In this document: piece after piece, positions 33,507 to 42,046 of the stretch
Position numbering within the stretch: position 1 is the stretch's first letter
Layout of the letters: every line of letters begins with the position of its first letter
Source of the DNA: Bacillota bacterium
Lineage (GTDB): Bacteria > Bacillota > Clostridia > Acetivibrionales > DSM-1351
NCBI GenBank assembly: GCA_023390335.1
Contig: JAEWCZ010000066.1
Location: forward strand, 62,001 to 126,000
Reading direction: 5' to 3'
Length of the DNA: 64,000 nucleotides
The notes under the pieces: model-generated
Seen by the model: only the letters and a program-made list of their open reading frames with translations
The model's database searches: none
What the model was told of the DNA's origin: nothing
Position numbers and translations under genes: made by a program

Positions 33507-33770
33507 CAAAAAGGTATTTCCCTATAGATAAACGGAGGAACAGTAAAGGTGAAAACGGGAGGAGTAAATTTAAGATAAATAAAGAAATTATATGCCCTTA
33601 ATTAAGGATTTTAATGCTAATTGGAAATTAAAATATGCTACCTTAAAATAAAAACCCAAAAGAATAAATAGATGTTATAAATGTAATTTTTTATTAGAGA
33701 GGTTTTGTTTAAATGGTAGCAGAAAATATATGCTATACTATGTACTCTTCCATTTAACAAACCTCCTGCT
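33507..33770 (+). other. Transcribed-looking region without a normal gene
   Basis: Between the promoter at 33457 and the terminator at 33771 lies about 265 bp with only tiny frames. One is GTG at 33549 (MKTGGVNLR, with a GGAGG site); the other is ATG at 33713 (MVAENICYTMYSSI). The second frame lies between the arms of an imperfect inverted repeat, AGGTTTTGTTTAAATGG / CCATTTAACAAACCT, over about 33700-33766. The unit could be a small RNA or a peptide transcript under XRE control. Confidence 0.45.
33713..33757 (+). CDS. Possible 14-residue peptide inside a hairpin
   Basis: The frame MVAENICYTMYSSI has an AGAGAGG site about nine bases upstream. Its start and stop codons lie in the two arms of the inverted repeat, so folding could block or expose translation. 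There is no independent evidence of expression. Confidence 0.3.
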   Translation: MVAENICYTMYSSI

Positions 33771-33802
33771 TTTTGACACTCGGCTAATGGGTGTCTTTTT
33801 TT
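33771..33802 (+). terminator. Intrinsic terminator, possibly bidirectional
   Basis: GACACT (33775-33780) pairs with GGTGTC (33790-33795), with A/T-rich flanks and a T7 run downstream. It closes the short unit that starts at 33457. Confidence 0.65.
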
Positions 33803-33877
33803 ATTGAACTTTTAACAATAGACTAACAATAAACATAGTATAAGTATAGGATTTGTTCAAGATAGAGGCTTAAAAAT

Positions 33878-34078
33878 ATGAATAATAGTTGTTGCAATAA
33901 ATTTTTTTCACTAAGTCCCAGTGAGCTAACGTTGCTTGCCACTGTTATTGGACTGGCAGTTTCAGAGGAATTAGACAACTGTCAACGTAATGTTTTTGGT
34001 AATTTCCTGACCTCTGTAGCACAGAATATTTTGACCTTTGACGCTCAGGAAAGCTGCCTTCAAGAACAAAAAAAATAG
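33878..34078 (+). CDS. Small conserved clostridial protein of unknown function
   Basis: This 66-residue protein contains SCCNKFFSLSPSELTLLATV then IGLAVSEELDNCQRNVFGNF. The phrase 'SPSELTLLATVIGLAVSE' recurs in small clostridial ORFs that have no assigned role. It has one moderately hydrophobic helix and four Cys. Only a weak ribosome site is seen (AGAGGC). Confidence 0.6.
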   Translation: MNNSCCNKFFSLSPSELTLLATVIGLAVSEELDNCQRNVFGNFLTSVAQNILTFDAQESCLQEQKK

Positions 34079-34167
34079 AGTATACATTCAAAAGTTTACT
34101 TGTCATATAAATATTGATAAACTATATCAATAGCAATACTATTTTATAAATTGTTGGAGGTTTTTCT

Positions 34168-34572
34168 ATGAAGTCAAGCCCAATGAAAGTTCTTATTACA
34201 ATCATAACGTTAGTACTTGCAGGCATACTTATATTATTTGTTGGAAGTGTCAACGTTTCAATTACAAATAATTCTGTTAGTGTTAAAGGCACTTTTGTTA
34301 GTGGAACGACTATTCCAATAAAAGAAATTACTTCTGTTGAGTATGTTGATAGTTTAGATATTGGCTCAAGGCAATTTGGAATGGGAACATATAAAATGGC
34401 TTCTGGCACCTACCAAAATGAAAGATTTGGCAGCTACAAGCTGTACTCGTATTCAAAAGTAAATGCTTTTGTAATAATACACTACGGTGATAAGATACTA
34501 GTATTTAATCAGTCTAATGTAGAAAATACTAAGAAGTTTTATAACCAAATTAAAGGGATTAAGGCAAAATAA
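34168..34572 (+). CDS. Membrane-anchored PH-like domain protein
   Basis: This 134-residue protein has one N-terminal helix (LITIITLVLAGILILFVGSV). A beta-rich domain follows, with IPIKEITSVEYVD and AFVIIHYGDKILVFNQSN, as in bacterial PH-like (bPH) domains. The TTGGAGG site fits the start. Function of such proteins is not established. Confidence 0.65.
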   Translation: MKSSPMKVLITIITLVLAGILILFVGSVNVSITNNSVSVKGTFVSGTTIPIKEITSVEYVDSLDIGSRQFGMGTYKMASGTYQNERFGSYKLYSYSKVNAFVIIHYGDKILVFNQSNVENTKKFYNQIKGIKAK

Positions 34573-34613
34573 GTATAAAGTCTCTTTGAATAGTTTGAAT
34601 ATATTTTACGCCT

Positions 34614-34645
34614 AAATAAAGTACAATTTTTTTTGTACTTTATTT
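34614..34645. terminator. Perfect 13-bp palindromic hairpin, likely bidirectional terminator
   Basis: AAATAAAGTACAA (34614-34626) and TTGTACTTTATTT (34633-34645) pair fully around a T6 loop. A/T runs on both sides allow termination of the PH-like gene. Confidence 0.6.
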
Positions 34646-34691
34646 TACATTTTATAGTAAATATTGTATATTATAGAAATGGAGGGGCAAG

Positions 34692-35381
34692 ATGAATAGA
34701 AGAAAAATACTGGGTATCGTATCCTTTTTAATGATTATATTTTTGTCAGTACTGTTCTGTGAAAATAGACATAATTTTGTACTGGGCGGTTTTATTTTAA
34801 AAAAGATGGGTATAAAGGTGTGGTCTAACGGAAACTCAGGTTTATACTATCCAGGTGTTATATCCGCAATGCTAATAATACTAGGGATTGTGGGGATAAT
34901 CCGATTTAAAAAAGATGTTCACCGAAATTTCGGAAAATTTGTTGTGATGTTTTTTATAGTAGGAGCTATGATATACCAGCCTGCATATGATTCGGTATAC
35001 GGATTCGTTCGGTCCAATTTGAATGGTTTACAATCCATAGAATATATAAAAGATGGAAGTAAGATTAATTTTACAAATAAAAGTGGGAGTATTTCAGTTG
35101 AGGGAAAAATCACATTAAAGAATTACAGCAGTGACATGAAAGAATTCTATATTAAAATACCTGTCCGTGAAGATTTTCTATCTAAGAAAGCTCAAATTAT
35201 CACTGTGGGTAATGCATTGAATGAACCCGCCAAATTTGTTATCCAGCCCAACGATCAAGTTGATTTGGATATTAATTTCTGCTTACAGGATCAAAAACCA
35301 GAGTGGCAAGGTGCAAGCTTAATTCCACCAGATATAATAATATATAATGACAACGAGGAAATACATGAAGGGAAAAGGTGA
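34692..35381 (+). CDS. Membrane protein with C-terminal extracytoplasmic domain
   Basis: This 229-residue protein has three helices in the first 105 residues (ILGIVSFLMIIFLSVLFC; GVISAMLIILGIVGII; FVVMFFIVGAMIY). A beta-rich part follows, with SKINFTNKSGSISVEGKITL. No family recognised. It has a GGAGGGG site, and its stop lies just before the acetyltransferase start, so the two are coupled. Confidence 0.65.
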   Translation: MNRRKILGIVSFLMIIFLSVLFCENRHNFVLGGFILKKMGIKVWSNGNSGLYYPGVISAMLIILGIVGIIRFKKDVHRNFGKFVVMFFIVGAMIYQPAYDSVYGFVRSNLNGLQSIEYIKDGSKINFTNKSGSISVEGKITLKNYSSDMKEFYIKIPVREDFLSKKAQIITVGNALNEPAKFVIQPNDQVDLDINFCLQDQKPEWQGASLIPPDIIIYNDNEEIHEGKR

Positions 35382-35386
35382 TACAA

Positions 35387-36019
35387 ATGCAAATACCAAA
35401 TCCTAATATTATATATCCCAGAAGCAATGATAAAAGTACCTGTTATCTTAAAAGCGTAGTAAAAAAGCCGAATGTTTCTATAGGCGACTTTACATTTTAC
35501 AATGATTTTTACAATCCCCCAGAGGATTTTGAGAAGAACAATATTCTATATCACTACCCTATCAATGGAGACAAACTTATTATAGGGAAGTTTTGCTCCA
35601 TTGCCTGTGGTGCAAAGTTTATATTCAACAGTGCAAATCATACTTTGCATTCATTTTCGACGTTTCCTTTTCCGATTTTTTATGAGGAATGGGATGAAAC
35701 GATAAAGGTTACTGAAGCATGGGACAATAAGGGAGATATCGTTGTTGGAAACGATGTGTGGATAGGCTATGATGCCATAATAATGGCAGGAGTACATATT
35801 GGGGATGGGGCAATAATAGGAACAAGGGCTGTTGTAACAAAAGATGTACCACCGTATACAATTGTGGGTGGTGTACCCGCCAAAAAAATAAGACAACGTT
35901 TCGAAGACTCTGTTATAAAAGAACTGCTTGAAATTAAGTGGTGGGATTGGAATATTGAAAAAATACAGGCCAACTTAACTGCAATCAGAAGTATGGACGT
36001 AGAAAAACTTGTAAAGTAA
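35387..36019 (+). CDS. Vat/CatB-like hexapeptide O-acetyltransferase
   Basis: The start at 35387 (MQIPNPN) follows AAGGTG. This 210-residue left-handed beta-helix protein has SIGDFTFYNDFYNPPEDF, KFCSIACGAKFIFNSANHTL with the catalytic-type His, and GNDVWIGYDAIIMAGVHIGD. These match the xenobiotic acetyltransferase (Vat/XatA) group that acetylates streptogramin A or chloramphenicol. Distant members act on sugars, so resistance is possible but unproven. Confidence 0.83.
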   Translation: MQIPNPNIIYPRSNDKSTCYLKSVVKKPNVSIGDFTFYNDFYNPPEDFEKNNILYHYPINGDKLIIGKFCSIACGAKFIFNSANHTLHSFSTFPFPIFYEEWDETIKVTEAWDNKGDIVVGNDVWIGYDAIIMAGVHIGDGAIIGTRAVVTKDVPPYTIVGGVPAKKIRQRFEDSVIKELLEIKWWDWNIEKIQANLTAIRSMDVEKLVK

Positions 36020-36031
36020 GCGGATGATACA

Positions 36032-36077
36032 TTGACAATATTCGATTTGATACATATAATGCTATCATATCGAATAT
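36032..36077 (+). promoter_or_regulatory. Consensus promoter and ArsR operator of the arsenic operon
   Basis: TTGACA (36032-36037), a 17-bp spacer and TATAAT (36055-36060) are a perfect consensus promoter. A dyad ATATTCGA (36038-36045) / TCGAATAT (36070-36077) brackets the -10 box and should bind the ArsR-type repressor encoded next. Confidence 0.82.
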
Positions 36078-36096
36078 TTTAGATGTGAGGTGCAAA

Positions 36097-36378
36097 GTGA
36101 TACTTAATGAATACAAAAAAAATGCAAGAGTTTTTAAAGCATTTTGTGATGAAAATCGTCTTATGATTCTGGAATTGCTTCAGGCAGGTGAAAAATGTGC
36201 CTGCAAACTTTTGAAGGATTTGAATATTGGTCAGTCCACTTTGTCCCATCATATGAAGATACTGTGTGATTCAGGTGTTGTAAATGCAAGAAAAGAAGGA
36301 AAATGGACTCACTATTCCATAAACGAAGAAGGCAGTGCCTATGCTAGAGAACTGCTTGGTAGAATTACAGAAATATAA
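36097..36378 (+). CDS. arsR: ArsR-family metalloregulatory repressor
   Basis: GTG at 36097 has GAGGTG just upstream and is preferred to the GTG at 36085. The 93-residue protein is a winged helix with the metal site EKCACKLL (the Cys-x-Cys of ArsR). The recognition helix reads IGQSTLSHHMKILCDSGVV. It should repress its own operon until arsenite or antimonite binds. The operator overlaps the promoter 20-65 bases upstream. Confidence 0.9.
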   Translation: MILNEYKKNARVFKAFCDENRLMILELLQAGEKCACKLLKDLNIGQSTLSHHMKILCDSGVVNARKEGKWTHYSINEEGSAYARELLGRITEI

Positions 36379-36456
36379 TACGGCCATCTTGAGATGGCTT
36401 TATAAAAATATGATATATCGATAAAAATAGATATATTAATGCAAAAGGAGACATGT

Positions 36457-37470
36457 ATGGAGGTTTTAAAAGTAATAGGCCAGTTTTTGCAGAATCAGGT
36501 GCTGGGAATGAAATGGCTTAACACACTTATACACAATTTACTTTCATTCTTTGGCCTTGATATGTCCGGAAGACTTGGAGGCAGTATTCAGTTTTTTATA
36601 TATGATGTAATGAAAATTACAATATTACTATGTCTGCTTATTTTTATTATTACATATATTCAGAGCTATTTTCCGCCGGAGCGGAGTAAGAAAATATTGA
36701 CCCGTTTCCGCGGAATCGGAGCAAATATTATAGCGGCACTTCTGGGGACTGTTACGCCTTTTTGTTCCTGTTCGTCAATTCCGCTGTTTATAGGATTTAC
36801 CAGTGCAGGATTGCCACTAGGGTTAACATTCTCATTTTTGATATCTTCTCCTATGGTAGACCTTGGTTCGCTAGTAATCTTAATAAGTATTTTTGGTGCA
36901 AAGGTGGCTTTTGTATATGTTATAGTAGGTCTTATTATTGCAGTAGCAGGTGGTACAATTATTGGGAAAATGAATATGGAAAAGTATGTTGAGGATTTTA
37001 TACTAAATGCTTCAAATGTGGATATTGAGTCACCGAATTTAACAAAAAAAGAACGTGTAACCTATGCAAAAGACCAAGTAGCAGCCACCTTTAAAAAGGT
37101 ATTTCCGTATATCTTAATAGGCGTAGGAATCGGTGCAGTGATTCATAACTGGATACCTGAAAGTTGGATTGAAACGGTTCTAGGAAGTAATAATCCGTTT
37201 GGTGTTGTACTTGCTACGTTAATTGGTGTTCCTATGTATGCAGACATTTTTGGGACTATACCCGTTGCAGAAGCGTTACTGTACAAAGGAGCTAATTTGG
37301 GAACTGTACTGTCATTCATGATGGCGGTAACAACTCTCAGCTTACCATCTATTATTATGCTCCGAAAGGCTGTGAAACCAAGGCTTTTAGCATTGTTTGT
37401 TGCGATTTGTACAATTGGTATTATTATTGTTGGATATCTGTTTAATGGATTTCAATATTTGTTATTATAA
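36457..37470 (+). CDS. ArsP/DUF318-type permease
   Basis: The start at 36457 follows AAAAGGAG; an upstream ATG would place the ribosome site inside the gene. This 337-residue protein has about eight helices and the family motif TPFCSCSSIPLFIGFTSAGL. A second half carries VPMYADIFGTIPVAEALL. DUF318/ArsP permeases export trivalent organoarsenicals, and relatives sit in arsenic operons without ArsB. It lies between arsR and a thioredoxin-like gene. Confidence 0.85.
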   Translation: MEVLKVIGQFLQNQVLGMKWLNTLIHNLLSFFGLDMSGRLGGSIQFFIYDVMKITILLCLLIFIITYIQSYFPPERSKKILTRFRGIGANIIAALLGTVTPFCSCSSIPLFIGFTSAGLPLGLTFSFLISSPMVDLGSLVILISIFGAKVAFVYVIVGLIIAVAGGTIIGKMNMEKYVEDFILNASNVDIESPNLTKKERVTYAKDQVAATFKKVFPYILIGVGIGAVIHNWIPESWIETVLGSNNPFGVVLATLIGVPMYADIFGTIPVAEALLYKGANLGTVLSFMMAVTTLSLPSIIMLRKAVKPRLLALFVAICTIGIIIVGYLFNGFQYLLL

Positions 37471-37490
37471 TCATATAGGAGGATTTAATT

Positions 37491-37793
37491 ATGTCATTGT
37501 TTAAAAAGAAAAAGGAAGATTTAGATGAAACAGGTGTTAAAGGGGATGCTTATGTAAAGGTGCTGGGTTCAGGATGTGCAAAATGTAATCAACTGGAAGC
37601 CGCTACAAAAGAAGCATTGTCACAGTTGGGAATGGACACTAATGTTGAGCACGTAAAGGATTTTGCTCAGATTGCTGCATATGGTGTAATGTCAACCCCT
37701 GCCTTGGTTGTAGACGGGAAAGTTGTATCATATGGAAAAGTTTTGAAAACTGAGGAAGTAATCAGCATATTGGAAAAAGTAAGGAAACAGTAA
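37491..37793 (+). CDS. Thioredoxin-like small redox protein
   Basis: This 100-residue protein has the CxxC redox site LGSGCAKCNQLEAATKEAL and the cis-Pro segment STPALVVDGK. It is of the 'redox-active disulfide protein 2' type that accompanies DUF318 permeases. It may reduce ArsC or the permease. The arsC start follows its stop by one base. Confidence 0.87.
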   Translation: MSLFKKKKEDLDETGVKGDAYVKVLGSGCAKCNQLEAATKEALSQLGMDTNVEHVKDFAQIAAYGVMSTPALVVDGKVVSYGKVLKTEEVISILEKVRKQ

Positions 37794-37794
37794 A

Positions 37795-38193
37795 ATGGAA
37801 AAAACTAAAGTAGCATTTATATGTGTTCATAATTCCTGCCGTAGTCAGATAGCGGAAGCTCTGGGCAAACATCTCGCAAGGGACATATTTGAAAGTTATT
37901 CCGCGGGCACTGAAATAAAGCCTCAAATTAATCAGGATGCGGTTCGGTTGATGAAACAGCTTTACGGAATTGATATGGAAAAAACGCAAAAATCAAAGCT
38001 TCTTGGGGATATACCAGCCGTTGACATTGTGGTGACAATGGGATGCAACGTGCAGTGTCCGTCTTTGCCATGCAAACACAGGGAAGACTGGGGTCTGGAA
38101 GACCCAACCGGCAAAAACGATGAAGAATTTATCAAAGTAATTAAAACTATAGAAGAAAAAATTATGATTCTCAAAAATTCTCTAGACAAGTAG
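37795..38193 (+). CDS. arsC: Arsenate reductase, thioredoxin-coupled LMW-PTP type
   Basis: This 132-residue protein begins KVAFICVHNSCRSQIAEALG, the CX5R phosphatase-type P-loop. It has MGCNVQCPSLPC with the two resolving Cys and the general acid Asp in LEDPTGK. It reduces arsenate to arsenite using three cysteines and thioredoxin, which fits the thioredoxin-like gene just upstream. Confidence 0.92.
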   Translation: MEKTKVAFICVHNSCRSQIAEALGKHLARDIFESYSAGTEIKPQINQDAVRLMKQLYGIDMEKTQKSKLLGDIPAVDIVVTMGCNVQCPSLPCKHREDWGLEDPTGKNDEEFIKVIKTIEEKIMILKNSLDK

Positions 38194-38259
38194 AAGCAGT
38201 AAATGACAGGAATGAGTACTACTGCTTTTTGTAAAATGATAATGCGAGGAGGTGATTGG

Positions 38260-39099
38260 ATGGAATGGGTTCGAACTTTGAATTATGCTATAGACTATAT
38301 AGAAGAACATTTAAATGAAAATATCGTTTGCGATGAAATTGCCCAAAGTGCTTTTTACTCAAGCTTTCATTTTCAGAGGACATTTTCATTACTTACAGGA
38401 ATGAAGGTGAATGAATATGTAAGAAACAGAAGACTTTCACTGGCGGCGCAAGATTTATTAAACAGCAATTCAAAAATTATTGATGTTGCTTTAAAGTACG
38501 GATACGAAACTCCCGAAAGCTTTACAAAAGCATTCCAACGCTTTCACGGGGTATTACCGTCACAAGCAAAACGGCATGGAACTGAACTCAAATCATTTAA
38601 TCGGCTTGCACTAAAAATCGTTTTGGAAGGTGGTAGTGTTATGGATTACAAAATTGAAAAAAAGGACTCCTTTAAGGTAGTTACTAAAACAAGAAAGTTC
38701 ACATCGGAAGAAAGCGCTAATGGAATTCCGATGTTCTGGTCAGAATATGCCTCAGAAGGTTTGCACCAACAGGTTTGCGGTATGTTAGGAATATGTTTTC
38801 CAACTGAATCCGGCTGCCAGGAATTTGAATATGGTATCGGATGTGAGGAAAAGTGTGTAAAGCAGATACCGGAAGGTTTTATTACCATTGATATACCTTC
38901 TTACACATGGGCAATATTCAAGTGCGTAGGAGCAATGCCGGATGCTATTCAAAATATGTGGAAAAGGATTTACAGCGAATGGCTTCCACAATCAAAATAT
39001 GAGTTGATACCCGGATATGATATAGAGCTTTATACAGAAGGGGATACAAAGAGTGAAGACTATATCAGCGAAATCTGGATTCCTGTCAAAGAAAAATAA
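38260..39099 (+). CDS. AraC-family regulator with GyrI-like effector domain
   Basis: The start at 38260 follows AGGAGGTG. Residues 1-105 hold two AraC helix-turn-helices (CDEIAQSAFYSSFHFQRTFS; IIDVALKYGYETPESFTKAF). Residues about 128-279 form a GyrI-like domain ending SEIWIPVKEK. This pairing occurs in regulators that bind drugs or small hydrophobic compounds (Rob/SoxS-like). It follows arsC by 66 bases but need not serve arsenic resistance. Confidence 0.88.
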   Translation: MEWVRTLNYAIDYIEEHLNENIVCDEIAQSAFYSSFHFQRTFSLLTGMKVNEYVRNRRLSLAAQDLLNSNSKIIDVALKYGYETPESFTKAFQRFHGVLPSQAKRHGTELKSFNRLALKIVLEGGSVMDYKIEKKDSFKVVTKTRKFTSEESANGIPMFWSEYASEGLHQQVCGMLGICFPTESGCQEFEYGIGCEEKCVKQIPEGFITIDIPSYTWAIFKCVGAMPDAIQNMWKRIYSEWLPQSKYELIPGYDIELYTEGDTKSEDYISEIWIPVKEK

Positions 39100-39116
39100 A
39101 ATTTAAAATATATTAG

Positions 39117-39163
39117 GGGGCTGTTGCAAAACAGAAAAATTTTCTTGCAACAACAACCCTTTT
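39117..39163 (+). repeat. Short GGGGCTGTTGCAA inverted-repeat element
   Basis: The left arm GGGGCTGTTGCAA and right arm TTGCAACAACAACCC form a bulged hairpin ending in TTTT. It can act as the terminator of the AraC-type gene. The arm sequence recurs at 56518-56660 and in the terminator at 62313-62370, so it may be a degenerate MITE or transposon end. Confidence 0.5.
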
Positions 39164-39288
39164 CTGTCTCTAGAGAGTTGCTCAAGTAACTATAAGCCCG
39201 AATTTCGCATATTATATTATGTTCACCAACAAAATATAAAAATGAATAATCATTTTATTTGAAAAATATATTTATAGGAGCGGCTTAT

Positions 39289-39738
39289 ATGAATTGCGAG
39301 AATGATATTCGATGTAGAATAAAAACAATGACAGCAGAAACTGACAACTATATCAATTTAATTTATGCAGCACCTTGTCTCCATACCAGAAATATACTTT
39401 TGCATCAACTAAGGGATAAAATAAACGAGATTGACTTTTTGTATGGTTTACTATTTGAACAGGGGAATCAAAGGTCTGTTTCTCCGGTTGAATTACTTCA
39501 GGATGAACATAAAAAGGATTTTACACCTGAGGAACTTGTGAAGTTTAATGGAAAGGATGGAAATCCTGCATATGTGGCTGTAAACGGAACTGTATACGAT
39601 GTTACGGATAATGCAGCCTGGGCAGCAGCTACACACTTTGGACTTACGGCAGGTAAGGACTTAACAGACGAGTTTGCCTCATGCCATGGAGGACAGTCTA
39701 TATTAAATAAATTAAAGGTGGTAGGGAAGTTAATTTAA
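39289..39738 (+). CDS. Cytochrome b5-like heme-binding domain protein
   Basis: The start at 39289 follows TAGGAGCGG. The first 70 of 149 residues are helical (AETDNYINLIYAAPCLHTRN) and may pack on a partner. Residues about 77-149 match the cytochrome b5-like heme/steroid-binding fold: FTPEELVKFNGKDGNPAYVA, VNGTVYDVTDNAAW and HFGLTAGKDLTDEF. No signal peptide or helix is present. The stop overlaps the hydrogenase small-subunit start (TAATG), so it may be its electron partner. Confidence 0.83.
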   Translation: MNCENDIRCRIKTMTAETDNYINLIYAAPCLHTRNILLHQLRDKINEIDFLYGLLFEQGNQRSVSPVELLQDEHKKDFTPEELVKFNGKDGNPAYVAVNGTVYDVTDNAAWAAATHFGLTAGKDLTDEFASCHGGQSILNKLKVVGKLI

Positions 39739-40637
39739 TGAATAAAACAAAACCTTGTCCCGAATATGTTGCACGTCTTGAGACGGCGCGTGAATTGTTT
39801 AATAAAGTCAGGGCAGAAATCAGTAAAGGTAAACTGGTTAAAAAAAACCTGGTTTGGCTGGAACTGACAGGTTGTTCAGGCAACATTATTTCCCTGTTGG
39901 ACGGTTCAAACCCTGACTTTAAATATCTGATTTCACAAATGACCAATTATATATATGACAACAGCCTAATGGCAGCGGAAGGCGAAAAAGCCATGGAGCA
40001 ATTGATGGGTATTTCGGGTGAAGAATATATTCTAGCTGTTGAGGGAGCAGTAGCAACTAAAAATAACGGAATGTACAATGTCATCGGACGCTGGAAAGGT
40101 AAACCCGTTACCGCACTTAATGTGATTAAAATGTTAGGAGAAAAGGCTTCACATGTTATTGCACTTGGAGCCTGTGCCTCTCACGGAGGTGTTTCAGCGG
40201 CTAAACCAAATCCTTCTGACAGTGTAAGTGTACAAAGTGTATTGAATAGAAAGGTTATAAAGCTTCCGGGATGTCCTTGCCACCCAGACTGGTTTATGGG
40301 AACGTTGGCCCATATACTTTTGTATGGAGAACCTGAACTTGACAATATGGATAGGCCGGTATTGTTTTATAGTACATTAATCCATGACCGTTGTTCCAGA
40401 AGATCATATTTTGATAAAGGAATTTTTGCACAAAAACTGGGAGAGAAAACCTGCATGTTTAAGTTGGGGTGCAGAGGGCCTGTTACTCCCATAGATTGTC
40501 CTATAAGAAAATGGAATCAGTACGTAAACTGGCCTGTGGAGGATGATACACCATGTATTGGATGTGCACAGTTTGGATTCCCTGATCAAATGGAACCTTT
40601 TATCACCTACAATACTACAAGAGAGGTAAAGGAATGA
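39738..40637 (+). CDS. NiFe-hydrogenase small subunit
   Basis: This 299-residue protein carries iron-sulfur ligands in the expected order: LELTGCSGNIISLLDG, GACASHGG, LPGCPCHPDW, HDRCSRRSYF, GCRGPVTPIDCP and CIGCAQFGFPD. They account for proximal, distal and medial clusters. Unlike exported group 1 enzymes it has no twin-arginine signal, so the enzyme stays in the cytoplasm. It overlaps the large-subunit gene by four bases. Confidence 0.92.
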   Translation: MNKTKPCPEYVARLETARELFNKVRAEISKGKLVKKNLVWLELTGCSGNIISLLDGSNPDFKYLISQMTNYIYDNSLMAAEGEKAMEQLMGISGEEYILAVEGAVATKNNGMYNVIGRWKGKPVTALNVIKMLGEKASHVIALGACASHGGVSAAKPNPSDSVSVQSVLNRKVIKLPGCPCHPDWFMGTLAHILLYGEPELDNMDRPVLFYSTLIHDRCSRRSYFDKGIFAQKLGEKTCMFKLGCRGPVTPIDCPIRKWNQYVNWPVEDDTPCIGCAQFGFPDQMEPFITYNTTREVKE

Positions 40638-42046
40638 CTAAAAGGATTGTAATAAACCCGGTTACCAGAATCAGCGGATTCATGGAAATAGATGCGGTTA
40701 TTAACAATAATACTGTTACGGACGTTAAAACGGAAGGACTTCTTTTCCGCGGATTTGAGCAAATGTTGTCAGGGAGAAATCCGCTAGACGCGGTATATTT
40801 TACACAACGAATTTGCGGCATATGCTCTACAGCCCATTCCGTGGCATCAACCATGGCACTCGAGACTGCAATGGGAATTGTTCCTACTGAACAAGGGAGA
40901 TATCTCAGAGATATTCTCCATGGGTGCGAGTTCCTTCAAAATCATATCAGGCATTTCTATCAATACACTATACCTGATTTCGTGAGACTCCCTGACAAGT
41001 ACCCTCTATATGCTACAGAACATAATGATTTCAGAATACCCAAAAATGGAAATAACGAAATAGCTAAACACTATTTTGAATCTCTGGATATAAGCAGAAG
41101 CGCACATGAAATGCTGGCAGTACTGGGAGGGAAGACACCCCATAATCATGGGATTTTTATAGGTGGAATTACGACTCAGGCAACCACCGACAAGATTATA
41201 AAGATAAAGTCAATATTACATAGCATACGCCAGTTTATAGAAAATAGAATGATACCCGACGTATACACCATTGCCGGATATTATAGTGATTATTATAAAA
41301 ACGGCAGAGGCTACGGAAACCTTTTGAGTTATGGTTGTTTTAACAAATATAATGAACTTGGCACTTTATATGTTGACCCACTGGTCTATACTCAAGGCAA
41401 TATAAGTACCTTCAATCCTGATGAAATAACTGAAGAAATTGATTATTCTTGGTACCGGGGTAATACCAATGAGTACAAACCCACGGATGTAATAGCCGAA
41501 GCCGATATGGACAAAAACAAAGCATACTCTTGGGTAAAAGCACCGCGGTATAACGGTATACCCTATGAAGTTGGCCCATTAGCCAGACAATGGCTAAGCG
41601 GAGAATACAGGAATGGAATATCCACTATGGATAGAACCATTGCAAGAGTATTGGAAGCCAGAAAAATTGCTGATATCATAAATATACTTATAGAAAACCT
41701 AATACCGGGGGTATCCGTACAAAAAGAATATACGATTCCTGCCTCGTCACAAGGAGTAGGACTTATAGACACAACGAGGGGTGCACTGGGACATTGGATT
41801 AAAATAGAAAATGGAAGTATATCGTTTTATCAAATTATAACCCCTTCTGCATGGAACCTCTCTACCAGAGGCAATAACAATGTGAGAGGAACTGCTGAAG
41901 AAGCATTAATGGATACAAAAATTAAAGATTTTGATAACCCGGTTGAATTGGGAAGGATTATTCGTTCTTTTGACCCCTGTGTATCCTGTGCTACTCATGT
42001 TTATTCCATGGGAAAATGTATTAAAACAATACAGGTAATGCCATGA
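40634..42046 (+). CDS. NiFe-hydrogenase large (catalytic) subunit
   Basis: This 470-residue protein has the nickel-site motifs L1, RICGICSTAHSVAST near residue 57, and L2, SFDPCVSCATHVY near the C-terminus. The extension after the L2 His (VYSMGKCIKTIQVMP) is the peptide removed by the maturation protease encoded next. Together with the small subunit it oxidises or evolves hydrogen. Hyp maturation genes must lie elsewhere. Confidence 0.93.
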   Translation: MTKRIVINPVTRISGFMEIDAVINNNTVTDVKTEGLLFRGFEQMLSGRNPLDAVYFTQRICGICSTAHSVASTMALETAMGIVPTEQGRYLRDILHGCEFLQNHIRHFYQYTIPDFVRLPDKYPLYATEHNDFRIPKNGNNEIAKHYFESLDISRSAHEMLAVLGGKTPHNHGIFIGGITTQATTDKIIKIKSILHSIRQFIENRMIPDVYTIAGYYSDYYKNGRGYGNLLSYGCFNKYNELGTLYVDPLVYTQGNISTFNPDEITEEIDYSWYRGNTNEYKPTDVIAEADMDKNKAYSWVKAPRYNGIPYEVGPLARQWLSGEYRNGISTMDRTIARVLEARKIADIINILIENLIPGVSVQKEYTIPASSQGVGLIDTTRGALGHWIKIENGSISFYQIITPSAWNLSTRGNNNVRGTAEEALMDTKIKDFDNPVELGRIIRSFDPCVSCATHVYSMGKCIKTIQVMP

